This document shows, piece by piece, positions 36,516 through 44,668 of a stretch of 64,000 bases of DNA (positions within the stretch are counted from its first letter, which is position 1; each line of letters starts with the position of its first letter). Below the pieces are notes generated by a model. It was given only the letters and a program-made list of their open reading frames with translations, searched no databases and was not told where the DNA came from. The stretch is from Dysgonomonas sp. HGC4 (GTDB lineage: Bacteria; Bacteroidota; Bacteroidia; Bacteroidales; Dysgonomonadaceae). Both the position numbers and the translations under genes were made by a program. The DNA is taken from positions 44,511-108,510 of the forward strand of contig NZ_CVRU01000111.1 in NCBI RefSeq assembly GCF_001261715.1, given 5' to 3'.

Positions 36516-38771
36516 ATGTCGCATCTTCCACCATTAGTAAGTGATTTAGCTCTTATTCTGATTACAGCCGGAATAGTAACTATTTTATTTAAACTCTTAA
36601 AACAGCCTGTTGTACTAGGCTATATTGTTGCCGGATTTTTGATAAGTCCCCACTTTGTACTTTTCCCATCGGTAGCCGATATAGGAAATATAAGCACCTG
36701 GGCAGAAATTGGAGTTATATTCCTCCTCTTTGCTCTCGGACTCGAATTTAGTTTCAAGAAACTCATCGATGTCGGAGGAACCGCCTCCATTGCCACCCTC
36801 ATAAATATGGGGTCGATGATAGCCATCGGTTATGTCATTGGGCAATTGATGGGTTGGACTCAAATGGAAAGTGTATTCCTCGGAGGAATGCTCTCCATGT
36901 CGTCCACCACGATAATAATAAAGGCATTCAACGATATGAAATTGCAAAAGAAAAAGTTTGCAAACATCGTATTCGGGATGCTCATAGTCGAAGATCTCGC
37001 TGCCATACTCATGATGGTACTCCTATCAACCGTGGCAGGAAGCAGCGATATTGAAGGTGCAGGCTTGCTCGAAAACGTGCTTAAGCTTGTATTCTTTATG
37101 ATGATTTGGTTTGTAGTAGGTATTTACCTTATCCCTACTTTCCTTAAGAAATTAAAGAAACATCTGAATGACGAAACTCTGGTTATTGTAGCCGTAGGAT
37201 TATGTCTCGGTATGGTACTATTTGCCGATACAGTTGGTTTCTCGGCAGCACTAGGAGCCTTTATTATGGGATCGATACTTGCAGAAACCATAGAATCGAA
37301 ACACATTGAGCATCTTATAGAACCTATCAAAAACCTGTTTGGAGCAGTCTTTTTTGTTTCGGTAGGTATGATGATCGTTCCAAGCATAGTAATAGAATAC
37401 GCAATACCCATTTTGCTCCTCACCGTAGTAGTTCTTGTAGGGCGTGTAATCTTTGCCTCCCTCGGAGTTCTAGCTTCGGGTGAAGGTATGAAAGTATCTA
37501 TACAAGCAGGTTTCAGTTTGGCGCAGATTGGCGAATTCTCATTTATCATAGCTACCCTCGGTATGCAACTGGGTGTTATCAGCAACTTTATTTATCCTAT
37601 AATAGTAGCGGTGTCGGTAGTCACTACATTTACGACTCCCTACTTCATCAAAGTATCAACCCCCGTATATGAGGCTATTGAAAAAAGAATACCTCCGAAA
37701 TGGGAAAAGTTGATTACGGGTTATGCCTCATCTAATCGCAAAACTGTCAACAGACAAAATGATTGGAATGTTTTACTTAAGAAAGTAATCACCACAGTAG
37801 CCATTTATTTTGTATTATCGCTTGCTATATTTTTCACTTGTAGAGAATTATTATACTGGCCTGTAATGAGCTATATTCCCAATCTGGGTGGGCGCATTAC
37901 TGCAGCAATAATAACACTCCTACTTATGGGGCCGTTTATGCGTGCCATTATGAAGAATAATAGCAAAACAGAAGAGCACGAAAGATTGTGGAAAGACAAC
38001 CATTTCAACAAAGGGGCACTTATTGCTCTCAATCTGTTGAGAATAGCACTCTGCGTAACTCTTATCCTCATGGTACTTATACCTTTGTTCCCAAGAGCTA
38101 CGGGGCTTCTGTTAGTTACCTCGGTGGTGATAGCCATAGCTATTACTTTCTTTCAAGGCTTTAAAAAGCAAACCAATAAAATGGAGAAACAGTTTCTTGA
38201 AAACCTCAACGACAAAGAATTGGCTGAGGATTTAGAGGGTACCATCAATCAACAAGTAAAAAACGATCTATTGAATAAGAATATCCATCTGGAAGAGATT
38301 GAAGTTCCACAAAACTCGCCTCGCATAGGTAAAACTTTGGCAGAACTCAATTTCAGACAAACTACGGGAGTGGATGTTGTTAGTATCATACGAGGTGATC
38401 TCAAAATAAACATACCCGATCCTAACGAGTATATTTATCCCTTTGATAAACTTATTGTAGCAGGAACCGACGAAGAGTTACAAACATTTATGTCTACCCT
38501 TGAAGAAAAGAGATTGGAACAACATACCGATACTCAATATCAGATTCGCCTCACACAATTTGAGTTAGAAGAAGGCTGTTCATTAATCGGCAAAAAGATT
38601 AAAGATTCTCAGATCAGAGAGAAAACAGACACTATGATTATTGGTATAGATCGGAATGATGAATCGATCACCGATATTTCGGCAGATACCATCTTAGAAG
38701 AGGGCGATATATTATGGCTTGCAGGTGAGCAGGATAAGCTAGATCACTTCGATAAAAACATCAATTCATAA
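36516..38771 (+). CDS. CPA2-type cation:proton antiporter with regulatory TrkA-C domains
   Basis: A 751-residue membrane protein. Residues 1-385 form the CPA2/Kef exchanger core with LGYIVAGFLISP, EIGVIFLLFALGLEFS, and VEDLAAILMM and GAFIMGSILAET. Then two more membrane segments and, from about 590, two TrkA-C-like regulatory domains (VDVVSIIRGDLKINIPDP and DTMIIGIDRNDESI). It probably exports K+ or Na+ in exchange for protons. A single-gene unit with its own promoter and terminator. Confidence 0.85.
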   Translation: MSHLPPLVSDLALILITAGIVTILFKLLKQPVVLGYIVAGFLISPHFVLFPSVADIGNISTWAEIGVIFLLFALGLEFSFKKLIDVGGTASIATLINMGSMIAIGYVIGQLMGWTQMESVFLGGMLSMSSTTIIIKAFNDMKLQKKKFANIVFGMLIVEDLAAILMMVLLSTVAGSSDIEGAGLLENVLKLVFFMMIWFVVGIYLIPTFLKKLKKHLNDETLVIVAVGLCLGMVLFADTVGFSAALGAFIMGSILAETIESKHIEHLIEPIKNLFGAVFFVSVGMMIVPSIVIEYAIPILLLTVVVLVGRVIFASLGVLASGEGMKVSIQAGFSLAQIGEFSFIIATLGMQLGVISNFIYPIIVAVSVVTTFTTPYFIKVSTPVYEAIEKRIPPKWEKLITGYASSNRKTVNRQNDWNVLLKKVITTVAIYFVLSLAIFFTCRELLYWPVMSYIPNLGGRITAAIITLLLMGPFMRAIMKNNSKTEEHERLWKDNHFNKGALIALNLLRIALCVTLILMVLIPLFPRATGLLLVTSVVIAIAITFFQGFKKQTNKMEKQFLENLNDKELAEDLEGTINQQVKNDLLNKNIHLEEIEVPQNSPRIGKTLAELNFRQTTGVDVVSIIRGDLKINIPDPNEYIYPFDKLIVAGTDEELQTFMSTLEEKRLEQHTDTQYQIRLTQFELEEGCSLIGKKIKDSQIREKTDTMIIGIDRNDESITDISADTILEEGDILWLAGEQDKLDHFDKNINS

Positions 38772-38798
38772 GAATTACATAAAATATCAGATAAGAAT

Positions 38799-38827
38799 GG
38801 GCTGTCTACTTATAGGCAGCCCTTTTT
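38799..38827 (+). terminator. terminator after the antiporter gene
   Basis: GGGCTGTC pairs with GGCAGCCC (one G-U pair), followed by TTTTT. Confidence 0.8.
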
Positions 38828-38916
38828 AGTCAATCGACACAACATTGTAAACCTAAATTGAAGAAATCCTTTTTAGAAAAGTGGTTGTGCAAAAATGATT
38901 GATTGTTTATAATAAC

Positions 38917-39603
38917 CTATTTTACATGTTCAATTGTAAAGAATGATTTTGAACCTCCAACCAGAGTTACTGATAATAAAGGAACTTTAGCTCCAAATGT
39001 TATAACATCTCCTTTTGCTAGCTTCACTAAACGCTGCACATTACGAGTTGGGGGCGAAACACCAACACCAATACCTAACACATTAATACTAACATTTAGA
39101 TACGACTCTTGTGCCAACATGGTATAAGTACTCGCTCCGAAAGCTTTCTTGAAGATGGCTACGCCTACTTCTCCCGCCGTTACCACCCCCGTAGTTTCGA
39201 GTTGAACGTAGATGTTATATATTCCAGCTTGTGGAGCAGTAAATTCGTAGGTAGTAGTATTATTGTAATCGTTATGCTCATCAAACTCTTCAGTAGAGAA
39301 GGGGATCTTATTCCATCCACTTAATAAAACCAAATCCAATAATGTGATGGCTGTAGCTCCCGTAGCTTCAACAAAAGACTTTGTAGAAAGTCCTAACAAA
39401 GCTGTATTTTGATGAACTACATTATTACCATCGAGTACTAATACGCTTGAAGATGTATTATCGACCACAACTGTCCGAACTTTAAGATCGCCATTAACGT
39501 CTAAACTTGCTTGAGGATCCTCAGTGTTTATACCAACTTGTGATAAAACAGGGCTAATTGCCAACGCAACGGCAATTAAAAAAAACAATGCTTTTTTTAT
39601 CAT
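38917..39603 (-). CDS. exported C1q/TNF-like protein with VGIN-type N-terminus
   Basis: The start is the ATG at 39601-39603; the upstream frame encodes Cys-rich sequence unlike a signal peptide. The 228-residue product has a signal peptide (MIKKALFFLIAVALAISPVL), then QVGINTEDPQASLDVNGDLK, the short exported-protein module also present in the genes at 19475 and 50100, and a C-terminal beta-sandwich: YEFTAPQAGIYNIYVQLETT, RNVQRLVKLAKGDVITFG, which matches the C1q/TNF-like fold. Probably a trimeric surface or secreted binding protein. Ligand unknown. Confidence 0.7.
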   Translation of the reverse strand: MIKKALFFLIAVALAISPVLSQVGINTEDPQASLDVNGDLKVRTVVVDNTSSSVLVLDGNNVVHQNTALLGLSTKSFVEATGATAITLLDLVLLSGWNKIPFSTEEFDEHNDYNNTTTYEFTAPQAGIYNIYVQLETTGVVTAGEVGVAIFKKAFGASTYTMLAQESYLNVSINVLGIGVGVSPPTRNVQRLVKLAKGDVITFGAKVPLLSVTLVGGSKSFFTIEHVK

Positions 39604-39841
39604 ATTTTGTGTATTAAGAATGCAAAGAATGTGTGTTTTATAAACACTAATTAAGCGCAAAAGTTCACTAAATAGACAGAAATTATTTAATTGACAGATC
39701 ATTAAGTAAGCCAAACATAGATATAGACACAATTACGATAGTTTTAGAATCAATAAAAAAAGTTTGTTTTTATTGATTCATATACATTAGTTCACATATC
39801 GACGAATATATTTTGACACCATTATCTCTGTTTTTAATTCT

Positions 39842-39852
39842 TTTATCTATAC
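39842..39852 (+). promoter_or_regulatory. shared phage-unit motif TTTATCTATAC (copy C)
   Basis: TTTATCTATAC lies 23 bases before the portal-like ATG at 39876 and is identical over 11 bases to the copy at 5910. Both are followed by an A-rich stretch ending AAAAAG. ACACC at 39816-39820 lies 22 bases before TTATCTATA. Confidence 0.5.
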
Positions 39853-39875
39853 TAAAAAGCATAAATAATCTTAGC

Positions 39876-41024
39876 ATGAAGAATAAAAAGCAAATGGGAT
39901 ATTCCGTTATCAATCTGTCGGCAAACGTTGCTACTTATCCAACCTTCACTCGTAATACACGAGGGTGGATCAATTATGGACAGGATAACAATCTTCCTCA
40001 ACGCATTATTGATTTGAATAACGAATCGGCTGTTAATAAATCGATTATCGAGAACAAGGTTACCTACATCTGCGGAGCTGGCATAGACGACACTCTATAT
40101 TGCGGTCAGCCCAACACCAATGAAGACTGGGATACGCTAATCGAAAAAATTGCCAAAGACTACACTACTTTTGGTGGCTTTTGTTTTCAGATTGTACTCA
40201 ACAAAAACGGGGCGAATGTAAGCTTATTTCATACCGATTTCAGTAAAATACGTGTAGGCGAAACTAACGAATATGGTATTCCTCTCAGCTTTTATATCTC
40301 TAATGACTGGCGAAAAACCAGTGGACAATATGCTCCAAACCAGATAAAAGCATACGCTTCGGAAGAGCTTCAACAGGGTGTGCCTTACTTATATTACTAC
40401 AAGGACTATGAACCAAGTCTCGATTATTACCCTGTACCTCATTACTTTTCGGCACTCAATTATGTGGAGGCTGACGGACTCTTAGGTAGGTTTTACCGTA
40501 ATTCTATCAATAATGGTTTTGCACCCTCTGTTATTATTACAATTCCGAGTAATCCGAGTGAAGAGGCTAAACAGCAATTCAACAAAGACATGACGGCATC
40601 TTTTGCGGGAACTAACGGTGCCAATTCTATTGTTGTATTATATGGCGAGAGTCAGGATATTAAACCCGATGTTACACCTTTCTCTGCAAGTGGAAATGCC
40701 GATTTGTATAACAATGTAAATGAGGTTATTTTTCAGAAAATCATATCAGCTCACCGACTATCCTCTCCTACTCTAGCTGGTATTTCGGGTTCTGGAAATT
40801 TAAGCGGAAATGCAAGTGAAATCATCAACTCTTTTATTCTATACAATTATACGGTTATTCATAAACTGAGACGTAAGATTTTGGATACACTCAATATTTT
40901 TGCAATAAACAACGGATACAACAAACTAGCCATAAAGGAATTGGAAGTAATTCCACAAATAAAAGAATACGAGAATAAAGATAGTCAGGCTTCCTCAAAC
41001 ACCGAACCAACTCAAAGTATTTAA
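39876..41024 (+). CDS. phage portal-like protein
   Basis: I choose the ATG at 39876 (MKNKKQMGYSVINLSANVAT); a longer frame would need a TTG at 39813 and gives an implausible hydrophobic leader. The 382-residue soluble protein resembles portal proteins of Bacteroidetes phages: QDNNLPQRIIDLNNESAVNK at the N-terminus, a middle wing, and a C-terminal part with LAGISGSGNLSGNASEIINS and a helical stem (IHKLRRKILDTLNIFAINN). Portals form the 12-mer DNA channel of a capsid vertex. No terminase or capsid gene is adjacent. The frame is intact. Family call moderate to good. Confidence 0.65.
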   Translation: MKNKKQMGYSVINLSANVATYPTFTRNTRGWINYGQDNNLPQRIIDLNNESAVNKSIIENKVTYICGAGIDDTLYCGQPNTNEDWDTLIEKIAKDYTTFGGFCFQIVLNKNGANVSLFHTDFSKIRVGETNEYGIPLSFYISNDWRKTSGQYAPNQIKAYASEELQQGVPYLYYYKDYEPSLDYYPVPHYFSALNYVEADGLLGRFYRNSINNGFAPSVIITIPSNPSEEAKQQFNKDMTASFAGTNGANSIVVLYGESQDIKPDVTPFSASGNADLYNNVNEVIFQKIISAHRLSSPTLAGISGSGNLSGNASEIINSFILYNYTVIHKLRRKILDTLNIFAINNGYNKLAIKELEVIPQIKEYENKDSQASSNTEPTQSI

Positions 41025-41066
41025 GCAGTAAACCGATCTGCAACCTTTAAACAAAATTACAAACCG

Positions 41067-41582
41067 ATGTATACACCGATAACATTAATAAACGAAGAGC
41101 TTTTTAAGCTACACTCTCCCATCACGGGGAATACCGATCTCACAGAGTTTGTTCCTTACCTTTCTATTGCTCAAGAACTGTATATCGCACCGATATTGGG
41201 CGAATCCCTGATGAGTGAATTGAAAGAGCAGATTGCTCAAAACTCGCTAACGGAAATCAATGGAGACTTAATCGTGAAAATTGCTCCTGCCCTATCGTTC
41301 TTTTCTATCTATCAGGGATTGCCTTTTCATTGGGCCACCATCGTGAATAAAGGGATAACAATTCGCGAAAGTGAAAATAGCAAAGGCATAGACATTAAGG
41401 ATGTGGCTCAGCTCCGCCGTTGGATTCGTGATGATGCTGAAATTTTTGTTGGCTTACTTGCTGACTTTTTATGCTCGTGCAAGGATAGTTATCCTCTTTG
41501 GAAACCCGATAGAGATTATTGCTCTTCGTGCAATCAGCAATCCACTCATTTCGATAGTGGATTTTATTTCCCAAAGCCTTAA
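41067..41582 (+). CDS. DUF6712-like phage head protein
   Basis: A 171-residue protein with LFKLHSPITGNTDLTEFVPY followed by AQELYIAPILGESLMSELKE, the pattern I associate with DUF6712 proteins encoded next to portals in Bacteroidetes phages, probably head-completion or adaptor proteins. The C-terminus is odd: CSC and CSSC spaced by about 18 residues, a possible zinc site. It lies 42 bases after the portal-like gene and ends in a perfect 18-bp terminator, closing a two-gene unit. Confidence 0.65.
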   Translation: MYTPITLINEELFKLHSPITGNTDLTEFVPYLSIAQELYIAPILGESLMSELKEQIAQNSLTEINGDLIVKIAPALSFFSIYQGLPFHWATIVNKGITIRESENSKGIDIKDVAQLRRWIRDDAEIFVGLLADFLCSCKDSYPLWKPDRDYCSSCNQQSTHFDSGFYFPKP

Positions 41583-41586
41583 AACA

Positions 41587-41623
41587 AAACAAGCACAAGT
41601 AAACAGTTTACTTGTGCTTGTTT
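41587..41623 (+). terminator. perfect 18-bp hairpin closing the portal unit
   Basis: A perfect 18-base inverted repeat around a single central base begins 4 bases after the DUF6712 stop; a short T run follows. Confidence 0.85.
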
Positions 41624-41651
41624 CTTCTGAATTAGAGATTCTACACCTTTA

Positions 41652-41881
41652 AATTCAGTTCATTCCAATATGGTACGATTAGAAAGCCCAGAACGATTGT
41701 ATGTTCCGGAATCCCTACAATATTTCAATTCCAATATGGTGCAATTAGAAGTTACTTAATTCGGTCAGAAGCGACAATAATCCGCAATTTTAATTCCATT
41801 AGGTACAACTAAGTAGGGAGACAAAGAAGCCAAAGTAATCCAAAATACGGTATTCCAATTCCATACGGTTCAATTAATAGC
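41652..41881. CRISPR. decayed CRISPR-like array, four diverged repeats
   Basis: Four related units start their TTCC core at 41663, 41729, 41794 and 41859, spacings of 66, 65 and 65 bases. Cores read TTCCAATATGGTACGATTAG, TTCCAATATGGTGCAATTAG, TTCCATTAGGTACAACTAAG and TTCCATACGGTTCAATTAAT, each preceded by an (A/T)TT(C/T)AATT-like stretch. About 30-base repeats and 35-base unrelated spacers are the CRISPR layout, and the core resembles Bacteroidetes repeats of the TTCC...GGT-CAATT type as I remember them. Repeats differ from each other and no cas genes are present, so it is a relic. Confidence 0.55.
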
Positions 41882-42266
41882 CGTTTTAAATGGCAAGAAA
41901 GATATTTGATTATCAAAGATATACAAATAAAAAAATCAGATATTTTAAAGGCAAAAGTTGTTGATGACTAAAAGGAAGAAAATACCCGAGGATCGACAAC
42001 ACAGATAATATACTCTTATTCAACAAATCAAAGACCTCACACCTAAAATTACAAGCCCATTCATCACATTAATTGTGGTAATAGACAACTTCCTAAAACA
42101 GAAATAAGGAACATTCAATTATCATTCAAACGATTCGATAATAATATTATTTTTTCTGCTATTTAAAGCTTGTGATTATCTAAGCGTCGTATTTTCAAAT
42201 TTAACCATTTTGATTTAGATTCACCTATTTTTAGAAAACTAAAATTTTTGATCCAAACAAAATCAT

Positions 42267-42274
42267 TATCTTTG
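42267..42274 (+). promoter_or_regulatory. -7 promoter element TATCTTTG with long leader before MFS gene
   Basis: TATCTTTG followed by GCACC, with TTTTTG ending 16 bases upstream. Transcription would begin near 42281, giving a leader of about 285 bases. The stretch 42266-42298 closely resembles the promoter region at 43873-43905. Confidence 0.6.
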
Positions 42275-42328
42275 CACCGCTCTAATTATAAAGCGTATTA
42301 GTTGCAACGTTTTTATAATTATAATGAT

Positions 42329-42353
42329 TTTGGCTTTTAAGAGCATTGGCCAA
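42329..42353 (+). promoter_or_regulatory. hairpin in the MFS leader
   Basis: TTTTGGC and GCCAAAA form a 7-bp inverted repeat around a 10-12 base loop early in the leader (approximate limits). Its role may be regulatory. Confidence 0.4.
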
Positions 42354-42364
42354 AACAAAAAAAT

Positions 42365-42378
42365 AGGTCTTAGACCTT
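42365..42378. repeat. palindrome AGGTCT-T-AGACCT in the MFS leader
   Basis: A perfect 6+1+6 palindrome of the dispersed AAGGTCTnAGACCTT set. Confidence 0.55.
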
Positions 42379-42395
42379 AATTTAGAAATAGTACA

Positions 42396-42434
42396 ATGTT
42401 TATTCTACGTCCTTACACAATGTTGCTTATATAG
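42396..42434 (+). CDS. possible leader peptide MFILRPYTMLLI
   Basis: A 12-codon frame in the long leader of an efflux-type transporter. Macrolide and related resistance genes are often controlled by ribosome stalling on such peptides. Chance cannot be excluded in AT-rich DNA, and no clear ribosome binding site is seen. Confidence 0.25.
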   Translation: MFILRPYTMLLI

Positions 42435-42527
42435 CTAACAAATTCTATTCCTTCCTCTTCAAAATATCTTTTGGAGAACTTTTTCCCTCTTTTTTAGTTT
42501 ATAAACTCAGACTTACTCTCTCTTCCA

Positions 42528-42572
42528 ATGAAAGAGTTGTTTGCTATCAATAAAAATATTCCCAATGAATAA
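42528..42572 (+). CDS. possible upstream ORF coupled to MFS start
   Basis: A 14-codon frame (MKELFAINKNIPNE) whose stop at 42570-42572 lies just inside the start of the MFS gene (ATG 42565), an arrangement that couples translation. Reality unproven. Confidence 0.3.
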   Translation: MKELFAINKNIPNE

Positions 42573-43797
42573 TAATTGGAAAAAAACATTCGCTATAATA
42601 TGGAGTGGTCAATTATTCTCGACCCTCACAAGTTCTATCGTAGGTTATGCAGTCGTATTTTGGCTGAGCCTACAAACCGGTTCTGCCGAAGTATTGGCTT
42701 ATGCAATGATCGCTACCCTTCTGCCACAATTGGTACTGGGACTCTTCACCGGCGTTTTTGTAGATCGCTGGAACAGAAAGCGAACCATGATCTTCGCCGA
42801 TAGCTTTATAGCTATTTGTACAGCCGTTATGTGTATCATGTTTTACTTCGATACTGTTACCATCTGGCAAATATACATACTGTTGATTCTACGTTCGGCA
42901 GGAAGTGCGTTCCATACACCTGCTATGCAGGCTAGTGTGCCATTATTGGCTCCCGAATCGGAGTTGATGCGAGTGGCAGGTGTCAATCAGATCATTTTCT
43001 CCATCAGTAATATTGCAGGCCCTGCATTGGCTGCATTACTTATCAACCTGATGGAAATGACATACGTTTTATCTCTTGATATTATTGGGGCAGTTATAGC
43101 ATGTACCTCTCTGTTATTTGTAACAATACCCAATCCAGAGAAGAAAGACACAGAACGAACTCCCAATATTATTGCCGAAATAAAGGAAGGTCTACACGCC
43201 ATATTCAGTACACAAGGTCTTAAATGGGTACTTATATGCGATGTAGTTATGCTGTTCTTTATAATCCCCATTTCAGCACTATTCCCACTTATTACCTTGA
43301 AACATTTCTTGGGCGATACGTACGACATGAGTATCGTAGAAGCATCGTGGGGTGTAGGTATATTTATCGGAGGAGTACTTATAGGTATGAAGAAAATAAA
43401 GATGATGAATAAAATAGTACTTATCGGTATTGCAAGTATTCTCATCGGGTTAACTTCGCTCATATCGGGCTTATTACCTGCAAGTGGGCTTATATGGTTT
43501 ATTGCCTTAACGGGAATAAGTGGTATTGGGGGTACTATCTGGAATAGTTCGTTTACGGTAATACTTCAAACGAAAATAGATCCCTCAGTATTGGGTAGAG
43601 CATTCTCAACATACGATAGTATGATGCTTTTGCCATCTATTCCGGGATTACTTGCTACGGGTTTTGTTGCCGATGCAATTGGTATAACCAACGTATTTGT
43701 GATTGCAGGAATCGCAATATCTTTGATCGGATGTTTATTCTTTATCATACCCTCAGTAGTTAGTTTAGGAAAGTCTACTGTGGGCAAATACGAGTAA
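42565..43797 (+). CDS. MFS exporter of the macrolide-efflux-like (MFS_3) group
   Basis: A 410-residue transporter with about twelve membrane segments. I use the ATG at 42565 (MNNNWKKTFAIIWSGQLFST) rather than a TTG 24 bases upstream. The loop FVDRWNRKRTMIFAD is the MFS signature between segments 2 and 3, and the overall pattern fits MFS_3 exporters such as Mef-type efflux pumps and enterobactin exporter relatives. The substrate is unknown. The long leader with hairpin, palindrome and two short frames suggests post-initiation control. Confidence 0.8.
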   Translation: MNNNWKKTFAIIWSGQLFSTLTSSIVGYAVVFWLSLQTGSAEVLAYAMIATLLPQLVLGLFTGVFVDRWNRKRTMIFADSFIAICTAVMCIMFYFDTVTIWQIYILLILRSAGSAFHTPAMQASVPLLAPESELMRVAGVNQIIFSISNIAGPALAALLINLMEMTYVLSLDIIGAVIACTSLLFVTIPNPEKKDTERTPNIIAEIKEGLHAIFSTQGLKWVLICDVVMLFFIIPISALFPLITLKHFLGDTYDMSIVEASWGVGIFIGGVLIGMKKIKMMNKIVLIGIASILIGLTSLISGLLPASGLIWFIALTGISGIGGTIWNSSFTVILQTKIDPSVLGRAFSTYDSMMLLPSIPGLLATGFVADAIGITNVFVIAGIAISLIGCLFFIIPSVVSLGKSTVGKYE

Positions 43798-43818
43798 AAC
43801 ACCCTTAATAAATAAATG

Positions 43819-43853
43819 AACGGACGTCTCAGCTCTCTGAGGCGTCCGTTTTA
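43819..43853 (+). terminator. terminator after the MFS gene
   Basis: AACGGACG-CTCAG pairs with CTGAG-CGTCCGTT (small bulge), followed by TTTT. Confidence 0.8.
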
Positions 43854-43872
43854 CTTGTTAAATTATTTTTCC

Positions 43873-43905
43873 TTACCTTCGCACCCCGCTAATTATAAAA
43901 GCGAG
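43873..43905 (+). promoter_or_regulatory. promoter-leader element TACCTTCGCACC with CGCT/AGCG hairpin
   Basis: TACCTTCG (one mismatch to TAnnTTTG) is followed by GCACCCCGCTAATTATAAAAG, almost the same start as the element at 42266-42298. A short CGCT-n-AGCG hairpin lies at the expected transcript start. Confidence 0.5.
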
Positions 43906-43926
43906 TAAACTAACTAACTACAATTT

Positions 43927-44598
43927 ATGAAAAAATTATCTCTACGCGTGTTATTCTCAGCAATGGTATTTGCATTAACACTATCTTTTACTGCCTGCGA
44001 TTTTCTTACAAGCAGTTACGATTTTACAAGCCAAGAGGCTGTAGACAAGGCTAAAGAAAAGATCTCGAAAGAAATCCCCAATGATGCTTTAATTGCCGGC
44101 ATTAAATTTATGACACAATCATCTAACGAATTTTCTAAAGAATACGGCATCTTCCAAATTGATTTTTATGAAGCTAATTCAACTGATCTGAAAAGATCTC
44201 TTATCTACATTAGCAACAATGAAACAAAGGACAGAACGCACACTTTAATAGATCGTGATACAGAAAACTATAGTTCTGAAAATGCTGTTCCTCTTTCGAG
44301 TATCGATTTTTCTAAGATTGCAGAGAATATCAACAAAGCATCTGACCTTGTTATAGCTGAAGGACTTGCATTCTCGGGATTAGGTGATTATGCTATCTCT
44401 ACGGATAAAAACTCTAAAGATATTGTGCATTTATTCTCTATTCACAGTGAGGCTGATAGCAAGAGCAAACTCAAAGGAGGCAAATTTGTAACCGAAACAC
44501 AGTACTACTCTATTGACTTTGTTGCTAAAAACGGTGGTGATGTTACTTTAGTAGCAGACGCTGAGGTTGAAAACGAAAACGGAGCTGAAACTGAATAA
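43927..44598 (+). CDS. lipoprotein of unknown function
   Basis: A 223-residue lipoprotein (LTLSFTAC, Cys24). The mature part begins DFLTSSYDFTSQEAVDKAKE and is mixed helical and beta, ending in an acidic tail (EVENENGAETE). I recognise no family. It is a single-gene unit with its own promoter and terminator. Confidence 0.6.
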   Translation: MKKLSLRVLFSAMVFALTLSFTACDFLTSSYDFTSQEAVDKAKEKISKEIPNDALIAGIKFMTQSSNEFSKEYGIFQIDFYEANSTDLKRSLIYISNNETKDRTHTLIDRDTENYSSENAVPLSSIDFSKIAENINKASDLVIAEGLAFSGLGDYAISTDKNSKDIVHLFSIHSEADSKSKLKGGKFVTETQYYSIDFVAKNGGDVTLVADAEVENENGAETE

Positions 44599-44620
44599 GG
44601 CTTGCAAAAGCATATATAAC

Positions 44621-44653
44621 AAAAAGGCGACTATTTTTTATAGTCGCCTTTTT
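44621..44653. terminator. bidirectional 13-bp hairpin terminator
   Basis: AAAAAGGCGACTA at 44621-44633 pairs perfectly with TAGTCGCCTTTTT at 44641-44653, between convergent genes. Confidence 0.9.
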
Positions 44654-44668
44654 ATTTATGAATCCTTA

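Larger units (their letters stand above)
41624..42564. other. long non-coding region between phage unit and MFS gene
   Basis: It holds a CRISPR-like repeat relic (41652-41881), AT-rich DNA without recognised features (41882-42240), and a promoter plus structured leader of the MFS gene (42267-42564). No gene of normal size is present on either strand. Confidence 0.6.

Noticed and set aside
37124..37585. Minus-strand frame of 153 codons
   Set aside because: Antisense of the antiporter gene; composition rich in Pro, Thr and Arg and no promoter.
39604..39732. Upstream extension of the C1q-like protein by 43 residues
   Set aside because: It is Cys/Leu-rich and would put a second hydrophobic region before a normal signal peptide starting at 39603.
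39813..39875. TTG start extending the portal-like protein by 21 residues
   Set aside because: The extension is hydrophobic and would cover the TTTATCTATAC motif region; the ATG at 39876 is more natural for a virion protein.
41882..42240. Further CRISPR repeats or a cas remnant
   Set aside because: The 65-base period does not continue after 41880 and no cas-like frame is present.
42987..43463. Minus-strand frame of 158 codons
   Set aside because: Antisense of the MFS exporter; hydrophobic codons on the plus strand keep this frame open.
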